The notes below the pieces were generated by a model that was not told where the DNA came from, ran no database searches, and worked only from the letters and a program-made list of their open reading frames with translations. The translations under genes and the position numbers were made by a program. Shown one piece after another: positions 44,207 through 54,560 of a DNA stretch of 64,000 bases. The stretch is from Ornithodoros turicata (Eukaryota > Arthropoda > Arachnida > Ixodida > Argasidae), in contig NC_088206.1 of NCBI RefSeq assembly GCF_037126465.1, positions 49,828,841 through 49,892,840 on the forward strand. The letters are read 5' to 3'. Position 1 is the stretch's first letter. Each line of letters opens with the position of its first letter.

Positions 44207-47089
44207 AGGGTGTTGCGGGGGGCTCTGAGAGACCACTCTGGAATCCACTGCAAGCTTCTTTCATGCAAGACAGGCCCAAGGCTTGATGTCATCCTTCCTA
44301 TGTTGCAGCTATATGGCAGTGCTAGCTTGACCCAGGCAGTGATTTTTACATTGGTACATTTTAGAGTTCATCTTTGTGCTGTACTTATTTATTTGGATTT
44401 GTTTGGTTTATTGGGACTGACAGAAAATAACTAACCTGGCATGTCTAACTACACCAACTAACCAAGGCAACCCCTGCTTGGGAAAGGTTAAGTGAACTTT
44501 CATTGAACTATTCACTGAACTGCTATTGTGGGACAGGACAATGAGTGTGGTTTCGACTACGCTGGGTGGACACATCCTCCCCAGCTGGGAATGATGTCTC
44601 CACCTGACCACTGCATTTTCAAAATCAGGTTGACAATTAGGGCAAGCACTCAAGCGCACTTTCAGGAACTGCGGGGTATCATCCGAGAGAGATTCAACTC
44701 TACTTTTTCAGCTAGCAAAGGTGAATGTTGAGGCACACTGATGTTTGATCTACATAATACGACTGCTTTCTCCAACCGTTTTTTGTAAATTCGACTGCAC
44801 AGCACTGCAGAGGGAAAATATTTTGCATGGTGACCTGGTGGACAGCTTGACAGATGAGGCAGAATTTCGAGTGATGTTAAATGTCACCTCATTGATCCTG
44901 TAAAGTACTTTCAAATTAGCTTCTGGTGGGTCTTCTTGAGCTCATTTAATAGTGGCTCCACACTCCTCAGATGCTTCTAACTTGTGTTTGTGAGGTCTAT
45001 GCTCGTGCATTCTGTGTGCAGCCTTATGAGGATTTCGGGTGATGCATCTGGTAATCTGAGTGAGAGTGCCCAGGCCCACGCTGTACATGGGAGTAGCTCT
45101 GGGGCAATCATCACCTGAATTTGCTGGACGCTCTACCGTTCTTCCACCAGGGGCACTGTGCAGTACGCTTTCACCTGCTTTCACCTGTTGTCGTCTGTTT
45201 CCTGCATCATGGCGAGCACAAAAAGGTGGAGCAGCATGTTGTTGTGATGCCTAAAGTGTACAATGCTTAAATGTCACTCATCCAGAGTACTACAGGTGTG
45301 TCTTCCTTCGCGATATAATATTCTTCGCAACGTGTGTTTTGACTTCCGGGAGTCCAAATATGCTGAGCACAGCTTGAGAGGAGCAGCTCACGCCTTCCTC
45401 TTCGTCATTCGCAATGTCGGAGTCAATTGAACTTTCATTGCTGCTTTCGTGAAGATCCATGTCGTCAATGGTGAACGCAACAAAGAAACAGATGACAGGC
45501 ACACAGTCGCAGGCGCAAGCAGACGACATTCGTGAGGCGCACACGCACGTGCTCGCTGTCGAGACCAGAAGGAACGAGTGCCAGGGCAGTTCTGGCTCGG
45601 CCTCTCGCGGCAGGAGCGAAAAAACTGCTCCGTACTGCATCACCCGAACATGCGGATCTTGCTCTGACCGCACCATCCGAATTTACTGCTCAGATCCAGG
45701 GCAGAAAAAAGTGCCCCAAAGCATCACACGAAACTGCCATTAGAATTAGATGGCCTGAACCTGCCTTTACAGGACGTAGAAGGCGAAATGGGCAGGATAC
45801 TGATGTCGAGCACCTCCACCATCACCCTGCATGGTAACAGCAGCCACCGGAAGCGCAGAGAAACAAGCAGAGACACCACAGACATTGTTTACATGGCAAC
45901 ATGACAGCATGAGAAAATGGAGACATGGCAATGCATGTGCCACCTCACATGCATTTCCAGAAATGGAGGAAAGAGCTGGTTTTGCTGCACATGTTGCAAT
46001 CGTTGGTCGAGACCTTGATACCCCTTTCCCAGTTTCATAGCATGCTCAACAATAGATGCTGGAATAGATGGACGCACTGGTATAAGGGCCGGTTCTCACA
46101 TACAGCGCTTTGCTCCACGGTGTTTGAAAACAGCGCCATTTTTTCCTCCTATTTCGCTATGAGCCGCTGGAAAACAGTGCTTGTCTGAGTTGAGCTCCCA
46201 TCAACTTTTTCAGTGCTCATTTCCAGCGCTGCACCATGACAGCCAATCAATAGGCTGTTTTACCCGTGACGTCGCGGATTGCGGTGTTCATTTCTCGTCT
46301 GGACACGAGCACGACATCAGCGGATATTATCACAGTCCTGGATACTATACTTCCAAAAGAATCTGTTATTTGAACTCAACTGTCAACGAAGCATTCAAGT
46401 ATTTTATCGTTTCATGTTTCATCCATCCTCAAGCCATAATTTAATTACCGTAATTTCACATGTATTAGCCGCAGCTTATACGCAATTTATTTTTTTTCTC
46501 ACGGGCGCTCTGCGGCTTATCTGATGACAATTTCCTGGTATTTTGCCCATACGCCGGCTTTAAGGAAAGGTGTCTCTGGAACAGCACCGCCCTGCCAATG
46601 CACGAACAATGCATAACAGGGGTGCGTCCATCATCTGAGTAAAGGAAATAAACACTTCCTTAAAACCACAACACTGAAACAAACAAGTAATGCCAAAGTG
46701 CAAAATTTGCACACACAAACAAAAAAAGTGTAAAAGCTTTGTGATGGTTGTTCAGAGTCTGGAACACATAAGGGGGATGGGGGGCAAACAGTACACACAA
46801 AATCCCACTCCCAGTCTCCTGTTTTTCTCTCAAGAAACATATCCCCCCCACACACACACACACGCACGCACGCACGCACACATTCTCCATATGTTTATGT
46901 TTACTTGCTTGAGAAGTGGAATGTTTATTCTGCTATAGGCCTATTTACACAGAAATGCGATTCATCACAGGTGCTTTCACGGCGCTGGCCGTGTACAATA
47001 TTCGGGGTTAGAGCATAGGTGAAGGCTCTGTATTGACGTGATAAGTCACAGTAAATCGCATAAATCTACTGGCGTACATCCTACGGTTG
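44207..47089. other. Non-coding DNA between the SINE and LINE C
   Basis: Short frames on both strands; none recognised. Contains a CpG-rich patch (45460-45700) with an open frame of about 100 codons at 45532-45837, and a CA/CACG microsatellite (46846-46880). At 46463 TGTATTAGCCGCAGCTTATA resembles a common DNA-transposon end, unpaired here. Confidence 0.35.
46846..46880. repeat. CA/CACG microsatellite
   Basis: CCCCCCCACACACACACAC followed by ACGC tetranucleotides. Confidence 0.85.
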
Positions 47090-47109
47090 TTAAGGACCGG
47101 CATGGGCAG

Positions 47110-47647
47110 AGAATAAGTGAATCGCATTATATCGTCAAATCTCTTGCAGAGTATCTCTTCTATTTATTCACTTCAAAGAATTCAGACTGACTGTAGTATG
47201 GCTCCCCACTTATGAAGCACTCACTTGACGCTATATATTCTATTGATTCTTCTGAAGTGTTAGCTGCCATCAGACAACTAAGGCCTAAATCGTCTTTGGC
47301 GTTTGATAACATCCCCACCTTTGTTGTGAAGGGGTGCGGGGCCCTGCTCATTAATCCTCTAAGTCATATCTTTAATCTGTCTTTACGTAGTTGTCAATTC
47401 CCTGCATTGTGGAAAAATAGCATTGTCATTCCGATCCACAAATCTGGAGACAGTGCTGACGTTTGAAACTATAGGCCGGTGTCCTTTTATCGCCTTTTGA
47501 CAAACTGTTTGAAATAGTGCTATGTAAGCAACCCTCATGGTATTTTAAGAGTAAAATCAATGTGACGCAACATGGATTTGTGAGTGGACAGTCAACTGAG
47601 TCCAATTTAGTTTCCTTTTTGAATATTGTTGCTCCTATTGTTGAAAA
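47110..47647 (+). pseudogene. LINE C reverse transcriptase, N-terminal part
   Basis: Encodes the linker and fingers of a CR1/Jockey-type RT: AIRQLRPKSSLAFDNIPTFV, HIFNLSLRSCQFPALWKNS and IVIPIHKSGD, then NYRPVSF after an in-frame stop (47464). In the next frame it continues with TQHGFVSGQSTESNLVSFLN. At least two early stops and a frameshift near 47515. Confidence 0.75.
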
Positions 47648-48746
47648 CAGGGTGTCCAACCGCAAAAATACGGGTTCAGTTCAGGTTCGCGTTGCTGGGA
47701 TTTCGTACCAGTTGAGTTCCGGTTCGGTCATGCCAGAAATCGAACCGGTTCGCAAACCGGTTCGCGGTCCTGAACCGGTTTGGGAACCGGTTCAAAGCTT
47801 CCATTTTATATATATCCATAAAACTGCTTTTATCATGAAATGCATGACTAATAGCTTACTGCTGTTGTCTGCATTGACGTTTTTAGCTGCCAGGTTCTCC
47901 CTTGAGCGAAAGGAAGGAGAATAGGATGAACACTTGCAAATCCACACTGATGAAGCAGTGTAGTTCTGCTACTTTCTATTCCAAAAATCTTTTTCACGCG
48001 CACAGTGCCAGCAAGATACACTTAAAGGAAGCCTAATAAGATGGACAGCATTTTACATAGATGACGGTAATTGCCAGCACACTGCGTTCGCAGAGTGCAT
48101 CGATCTAAAACCGTACTGAAATAAGTCTGCCAGCCTTGCTCTGTCCGAGCTCACAGCAGTGTACCAGTTAATCCACAACACAAAGTAATGTATCAATGTA
48201 CTACAAGTGGGCAGGATTACATTTACCTTTCAAACCACCACCATTCGGCGTACGCTCCTTCTCCACTTCTCATGTTTCTGAGTTGTTTAATTTTTGCTAC
48301 TCACGTGTAAAGGGAAATGTTGGGCGTTTGCTTTATCGCATATTCGTCCTATAGAGCTACACAACTGGCCTACTCTATCCCTGTTTCATTCGTCCGCGTG
48401 GCAGCGTGTGCGTGGGGCGCTTGCCGCGGCGCTCACAAGCACAACTGCGCATCAACGTGTTAGAAAATGCTGAAAGCTTACCTACTGTATGTTCTCGGTT
48501 GATTGCTAGGTGACAGTTTGCGAAATATATGATATGGAGTCCAATGTGTCCTCGCTCAGGGGCATTTGAACTCTTATGCTGACTTCTTTTATGTCCGAAC
48601 CGTTTTGTTGCGAACCCGTTACCGCTATTATTTTTTCCGGTTCTGCTCCGGTTCGGGTTCAACAGTGTCATGAAAATTTTGGTTCGGGTTCGGGTTCTAT
48701 TCCGAAAAAAATTACAGTTCGGGTACGGTTTCGGTCAGACACCCTG
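47648..48746. mobile_element. hAT-like MITE rich in GGTTCGG repeats
   Basis: Termini CAGGGTGTC (47648-47656) and its complement (48738-48746), with a near-perfect 8-bp TSD GTTGAAAA/GTTGAAAG (47640-47647, 48747-48754). Both subterminal regions are made of GGTTC/GGTTCGGG-type short repeats. The interior (47940-48570) is unique and non-coding. Confidence 0.7.
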
Positions 48747-48754
48747 GTTGAAAG

Positions 48755-49220
48755 TGGTGGTCAAGTTGATTGCACTTACATGTTGCACGATTGTTCTAAG
48801 GCTTTTGATTAGGTTTCATAGTGCTTTGGTGTTGAAGATGAGTTGGTACGATGTAAGTAGACCTCTTTGCTCATTATTCGCTGATCATTTAAAACAACGC
48901 AAGAATTTTGCACAAGTCCTAGTTGCTCTATCGAGGCCCTACATTGCTTTACATGGAGTCCCTCAAGGTGCAACCCTTGGGCCTATTCTCTTCGTAAATG
49001 ACATTTGTCTTGCCATTGAAAATGCACGAATGCTGCTGCTTTTGCCAACCTCCACCCCCAAATGACTGTTTGCTGCTGCAAAACGACATCAACATGATTC
49101 ATGATTGGTGCATCGTTAATGGCATTATTTTGAATGCACAGAAAACTTATGTAAAATCCTTCACAAGGAAACGTTGTCATCTTCATTTTGACTACTTTTT
49201 TGGGAAATGTCACTCTGAAT
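48755..49220 (+). pseudogene. LINE C reverse transcriptase, C-terminal part
   Basis: Resumes after the MITE with the RT palm: DCSKAFD (the first catalytic Asp), then a stop; VPQGATLGPILFVNDI; and, in another frame, QNDINMIHDWCIVNG with LNAQKT and SFTRKR. The FADD box expected before the last part cannot be found, and a frameshift lies near 49040. Confidence 0.7.
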
Positions 49221-49230
49221 AAGTGTTTTG

Positions 49231-49835
49231 TTGCACATGATCTAGGTTGTAGCAGCGTCAGAAGGAAGAGAGGCAGATGTCACCCAACCATTCCAGGTTT
49301 ATTTGAAAAAGTAAGAGAGATCAAAACATGAGAGCAATTTAGTCTTCGTTGGTCTCGTGCAAACATCCTTTTCTTAAAATTGGTGAAAACAGAAAATAAT
49401 CGTAAACTTTACATCCTCCCCCGCAATGTGAATGCTCATTGTATCACGCAATTTCCAAAGGAAACAAATGTTGCACTGCACGTTTAAAGGAGCAGTCTAG
49501 AGGACCACAACTTCGTTTCTGTTTTTGATCGGTTCTCCGAATCTCCCGTGCGCGAAACTTCCTCCTTCGCCTTCACAATAGACATGCGATGAGCGCCGCC
49601 ACGCGCGTCACTATGTGGCGTGGGTGGTAGGGGCGCTTCTCATTGGACCTGGGAACACATGATCGAGGAGAGCAACATCGCGCAGGCCGGAGCATCTGCT
49701 ACCGCTTCGGAGACGCCAGGCGTTCTCCGGCTGCGTGATGTCCGAAACAGAGGATCTGAAGGCTGTCAACGACATGACCTTGACTTTTTGGGACCGCTGA
49801 CACCACGCGAAGAACGAGTGGTGCAGCACGAATGT
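49231..49835. other. Unassigned DNA
   Basis: At 49484 a TTAAAGGAGCAGTCTAGAGG resembles the left end of a TTAA-type MITE, but no right end was found. The remainder is CpG-rich with no recognised gene. Confidence 0.3.
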
Positions 49836-49999
49836 AACGACTATGTAAGGACTATCCTTGTATGTGGACTATGTGAGGACTATGTAAGGACTTGTCTACT
49901 AAGGACTATGTAAGGAAGGACTATGGACTATGTAAGGAAGGACTATGTAAGGACTATCTAAGGACTATGTAAGGACTTGTGGACTATGTAAGGACTATC
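49836..49999. repeat. (GGACTATGTAA)n degenerate minisatellite
   Basis: About a dozen copies of GGACTATGTAA with variants (GGACTTGT, GGAAGGACTATG). It ends exactly at the outer edge of the foldback element, whose terminal sequence GGACTATCCTTG looks like the seed. Confidence 0.8.
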
Positions 50000-50978
50000 C
50001 TTGACTTTGCTGACCAAGAGCGAGGGAGGCCCCGCCTCCAAATGGCGCGCCAATAGGAGGACTCGGGAGGAGGAGCGCTGCTGCCGCCGCTCTTGCCTAA
50101 TAGATGGCGCATCGGTAGCGCTCGGCTCGGGATATGTGAGCCGCTGTCGTCTGCTTCTTCCGGTAGAGCTACGACCTTGAAGCCTCTGCTCTCGCGTAAG
50201 AGATGGCGCAACATTGGCGCTCGGTAAGGGCACGTGTGGTCGCCATAGCTTTGAGCCTCGACCTTGAGACTGGCCGGTAACCTAAATTCCGCGGCGATAG
50301 CAAACCATAGTGCGTAGTTTTGACGATTATGCTTCATTGAAGTGTCATTACATTACCAAATTTGTGGCCAGTTCGACGTTTCGCCCCGCTCTCATGGGTG
50401 AACATTGTCTCAGCTCATGAAAAGGGAAAGAAATGTTGCTGCTTTTGTTTTACTCCTCGCACTGAAATAAATCATTTAAAATAATTGAACCTCTTATGCA
50501 ATAAGGGGATAAGTCGAAAAATCCCAAAATGAGAAAAAGGGCCTGATATGATTGTCCGTCCCGTTGACACACATGCATTTCCCGTTTTTTTTTACCATGC
50601 TGTAGCTGGTCAACAAATAGCAATAAGGTCCCAAGTTTTCATTGGCAGGTGCATGCTGGTATGTCGATGTCATTGCAACAAAAATAGTAAAAAGTGGATA
50701 AGTCGACCTAGTCCGCTTATTGCATTTTTTTTAAGTAGTTACGCAAGTATACTGCGTAGTTTTGACGATTATGCTTCATGAATGTGTAATTACATTACCA
50801 AACTTTTGGCCAGTTCGACGTTTCGCTCCGCTCTTATGCGTGAACATTGTCTCAGCTGATAAAAAAGGAAATGAATGTTGCTACTTTTATTCTACTCCTC
50901 GCACTGAAATATATAATTTACAATTGTACTGTGTGTGTCTTTTTCGTTTTGTAAGTAGCTACGGAATAAACTCTTTCG

Positions 50979-51732
50979 TTTTTGTAAGGGATTCCGGGAC
51001 ATTTGATCGAACGTCGTTTGGTCGAAAGCTGTTTGATCGAACGCGGGACATTTGGACGAAAGCCATTTGATCGAACACCGTTTGATCGAAACGGCAGCGG
51101 CGATGAAACAGGACACACAGACAACGTGACAAGATTAAGAAGCACTTCCCCAAGGCCCTTATACCTTCTGCATATTTCCGGCAGATATGTTGGAAAATCG
51201 CAGCGAACCACATGTCTCACGCTAGCGTGGGCGTAGGAGAAAATTGTCCCAGTTTGCGGAGCATTTTACCAAATGAAATGTTTGCGCGTACTTTTAGCAA
51301 TACGCTGAGGCAGTATCAGCCACGAGGACATGAGAGTGGAGCTACACGTCTAATTTTACTTTCAAAGCTCCTGCAAACGCAGTTTCAGCACTTAATGCAA
51401 ATAAATAGCGGGAAAAAAAAGGCACATTATCGGATCGCCTTCTGGATGCGAAAAAGTGGATTAGTATGAGGAATGCGTTTATTGGCGAGCGGATTACACA
51501 GAGTGAAATATTCCTTGGGATAACAGCATTTAGAACTGAAGCTCTTTTGTTGTTTTCTTCTTTTTTGTTTCATCAACGCTCCAAGCGAACGAATAAAAGA
51601 ATCGATCAAACGACCGCTGCCGTCTCGATCAAACGGTGTTTGATCAAATGCCTTTCGACCAAATGTCCGGCGTTCAATCAAACAGCTTTCGACCAAACGA
51701 CGTTCGATCAAATGTCCCGGAACCCTTACAAA
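50979..51732. mobile_element. Inner foldback unit with GATCGAAC repeats
   Basis: Inverted arms of about 120 bp: TTTTTGTAAGGG(A)TTCCGGG then GACATTTGATCGAACGTCG, mirrored at 51605-51732. Within each arm, short motifs TTTGATCGAAC and TTTGGTCGAAAG alternate. The interior of about 500 bp is unique and non-coding. Confidence 0.7.
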
Positions 51733-52087
51733 AAGGAAACACACACACAGTACAATTAGTTTCTTCCATAACTATATACTTGAAAAAGAAAAAAAAGACA
51801 CACACACAGTGCAATTATTTTCTTACGTAGCTACTTACAAAAAGAAAAAAAAAAGACACAGTACAATTAGTTTCTTCCGTAACTACTTACAAAAAGGGAA
51901 AAAAAGAAACAGAGTATAATTATTCCAAAGGATGTAGTTCAGTGTGAGGAGTAGAACCAGCAGCAACATTTCTTTCCATTTTACATACTTGCGTAACTAC
52001 TTACAAAAAGAGAGAAACTGATGTTCTGAGGCTGGAACAACATAGAAGGGACAGACACAAACAAAGCCTCAAGTTGCCTAAGAAATC

Positions 52088-52218
52088 AACGATGAAAGAT
52101 GAAAGTCACTGAAAAGGTTAGCCAGCTGGTACAGCCCTGGACCAGTAATCCAGAAGATGTGGGTTCGATCCCTACAGCTGGCTAATAACCTTTTCAGTGA
52201 CTTTCATCTTTCATCGTT
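52088..52218. mobile_element. tRNA-like hairpin: SINE with an inverted copy of its own tail
   Basis: The arms 52088-52128 and 52175-52218 are inverted copies (AACGATGAAAGATGAAAGTC... AGCCAGCTG) with one 3-nt gap. Between them is a tRNA-like core with an anticodon stem CTGGA/TCCAG, a 7-nt loop CCAGTAA (anticodon position AGT), a T arm, and a perfect B box GGTTCGATCC (52162-52171). The anticodon and B-box region resembles tRNA-Thr(AGT). The tail matches the SINE at 44118-44206. It is not a standard tRNA gene because the D arm is short and position 33 is C. Confidence 0.65.
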
Positions 52219-52972
52219 ACTTGCAAAAAGAAGAGAGAAAAAAAGAAACACACAGTACAATTATTTTAAATGATTTATTTAACTGCGAGGAGTAGAATAA
52301 AAGCAGCAACATTTCTTTCCTTTTTCATGAGCTGAGACAATGTTCACGCATAAGAGCGGACCGAAACATCGAACTGGCCAAAAATTTGGTAATGTAATGA
52401 CACATCCATGAAGCATAAGCGTCAAAACTACGCAGTATACTTGCGTAACTAACAAAAAGAAAAAAGAAACACACAGTACAATTATTTTGAATGATTTATT
52501 TCAGTACGAGAGTAGAACAAACGCAGCAACATTTCTTTCCTTTTTCATGAGCTGAGACAATGTTCACGCATAAGAGCGGACTGAAACATCGAACTGGCCA
52601 AAAATTTGGTAATGTAATGACACATCCATGAAGCATAATCGTCAAAACTACGCACTATGGTTTGCTATCGCCATGGAATTTAGGTTACCGGCCAGTCTCA
52701 AGGTCGAGGCTCAAAGCTATGGCGACCACACGTGCCCTTACCGAGCGCCAATGTTGCGCCATCTCTTATGCGAGAGCAGAGGCTTCAAGGTCGTAGCTCT
52801 ACCGGAAGAAGCAGACGAAAGCGGCTCACATATCCCGAGCCGAGCGCTACCGATGCGCCATCTATTAGGCAAGAGCAGAGGCCGCAGCGCTCCGCCTCCC
52901 GAGTCCTCCAATTGGCGCGCCATTTGGAGGCGGAGCCTCCCTCGCTCTTGGTCAGCAAAGTCAAGGATAGTC

Positions 52973-53173
52973 GTGTATTTTTGTGTGTGTGTGCACGTTT
53001 TTATCTAATTAGTTTTATTTTTGTCTATTTTTTCGCACCTGTGAACCTATTTTTGGGATCTGCCCTGTATCAAAAGGGACTAGGTGCACGGTACTCTACT
53101 CTACTCTACTCAACTGTGGACTAACAAATAAAACTAATTAGATAAAAACGTGCACACACACACAAAAATACAC
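52973..53173. repeat. Perfect 48-bp inverted repeat (hairpin)
   Basis: 52973-53020 and 53126-53173 are exact complements (GTGTATTTTTGTGTG...). The 105-bp spacer contains (CTACT)n at 53094-53111. The right arm is the 3' UTR of LINE D; the left arm looks like a second, opposite, 5'-truncated copy of the same 3' UTR. Confidence 0.85.
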
Positions 53174-53181
53174 ATTGTCAC

Positions 53182-54560
53182 TTATGTCTGTCCAGATGTT
53201 GTCGATTTTTGTTTTTTTAGTTGCTCCCACTTCACAAGGCGGCGCTGCGCATGGTTGAGCCGTTCTGTCGATGTGGTTTCGGTTTCCCAGAATAGGCAGG
53301 CGACGAGGTCTTGTTGGTTTTCTGTTGTTTCGTGGCTCTCTGGTTGAAGCGTGTCACATTCTGTCAATATATGATATAGACTCTCCATCCCCTTGCCGCA
53401 TAGCTGACAAGTGGGATCCACTTCTTCAAAAAGTTCACTCCTCCTGACATTTGTTAGCAGACACCCCGTACGTGCTTGGAAAAGCAGCGCGCTGGCTCTG
53501 TCTCCTGTATATTGGGTGCAAACTTCGGGTTTCAACTTGTGGTTACCGTACCATTTGAGGCTTTGCTTTTTCTTTACATTGTTTTTCCATTCTTCAGTCT
53601 CCGTCGTTTTGATTTCTTCGGCCGTGATTTTTGACCACTCTCTCTCGTTGCGGGCTTTATGGCGCCTCGTGCCTCTGCTATATTTCCTATCATACTGGTT
53701 TATTTTCTTTATCCAGGCTGTTTTGATACCAAGGTATCGGGTATGCTGAAAAATTCTTTTTGCTATAGATGTTTCCGGTAGGTGTATTAATCGTCCTAGG
53801 TAATGTGTTTTGGACTTTGCGTCTCGTGTTGCGAAAGTCGCCCACCCCATTTCTCCTTGGATAGCTACGTTGGCTGTTGCAAAGTTACCCCCTAGTAACC
53901 ATTTTCCGAGATCTCGTTGATGTTGATCCAGGGTCCTGATTGTAGCTGGCGAGAAGACAACCGCATCATTCGCGAAAGTAAGGGCAGGGACCGCTGTAGA
54001 TTTCCAAAGTAGTCTTCCTACGCTATATCGGTTATAGGAATGTCTTGCAGAGTTCCAGATATGCCCTTTCAATTGGTTAGACTTTTTGACTACGTTCTGT
54101 TCGTGCTTACTCAGGTAGTGTTCGTCACTAGTGAAAGTGATTCCCAGGTACTTGTATTCTTGGGTGCGGGTTATAGGGCGATCTTGGAGTGTGAAATGCA
54201 AATTGCTTGGGTCCTCGCTATTGAAAGCCATCCATTGTGTTTTTAATACGTTGAACTTTAGCCCATCACTCTCGGCTTCTTCAGTGCATATGTTCAGCAT
54301 ATGTTGCAGGCTTTCTTCCGATGGCACAACTAGAACGATATCGTCTGCGAAGGCCAGCGCTGCGACTGCTGTATCTATTGGTTGTCCAGTTGTTGTCAAA
54401 GTTCTCACGGTGATCCCCTTTGACTCGCTTTGCAAGCGCAGCAGTAGGTTGTTTATATATATGTTGAACAAGGTTGGGGAAAGGGGGCAACCCTGCCTTA
54501 GCCCCACCTTGACTGGTACTGAATTTGATTTGTGTTTGCCCAGCTGGTTGTTTCTGTATC
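53182..54560 (-). pseudogene. LINE D ORF2, C-terminal part (RT palm to C-terminus)
   Basis: Contains GLRQGCPLSPTLFN, ALAFADDIVLVV (the catalytic FADD box), LKFNVLKTQWMAF, YKYLGITF and a C-terminal Cys/His motif (CQLCGKGMESLYHILTEC). The stop is at 53182. It is separated from the N-terminal part by one frameshift near 54550. Confidence 0.9.

Larger units (their letters stand above)
47090..49230 (+). mobile_element. LINE C fragment (CR1/Jockey-like), split by a hAT MITE
   Basis: Two RT-coding parts on the + strand, interrupted at 47648-48746. Both ends of the LINE are missing and there are several stops, so it is an old copy. Confidence 0.75.
49993..52972. mobile_element. 3-kb multi-level palindromic (foldback) element
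   Basis: The outer arms 49993-50488 and 52483-52972 are inverted copies over about 490 bp (GACTATCCTTGACTTTGCTG at both ends; GATGGCGCATCGGTAGCGCT near 50103 versus its complement near 52848). A second pair lies at 50750-50945 and 52255-52445, itself a repeat of the inner part of the outer arm. A third pair is 50979-51100 and 51605-51732, made of TTTGATCGAACG-type units. The right arm is expanded by 50-60-bp repeats (CACAGTACAATTA...CTTACAAAAAG, 51745-52015) and carries the SINE hairpin at 52088-52218. No transposase is encoded. Confidence 0.8.

Noticed and set aside
44942..45184. A possible Nudix-box exon (EASEECG on the - strand)
   Set aside because: The residues before it do not fit the Nudix box (no G-x5-E spacing), and the frame ends with a stop four codons later. 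The likeness is probably chance.
45290..45837. Open frames of about 100-128 codons on both strands in a CpG-rich patch
   Set aside because: Low stop-codon density from CpG richness explains them; no domain, start context or splice signals convinced me.
46463..46520. End of a DNA transposon (TATTAGCCGCAGCTTATACG)
   Set aside because: It resembles a widespread terminal motif, but neither the second end nor a target duplication could be located.
49484..49503. TTAA-type MITE ends at 30244, 49484 and 58640
   Set aside because: Each shows a single TTAAAGG-like end without a partner; only 32317-33148 has both.
52118..52185. A functional tRNA-Thr gene
   Set aside because: The D arm is too short, position 33 is C, and it is embedded in a SINE-derived inverted repeat.
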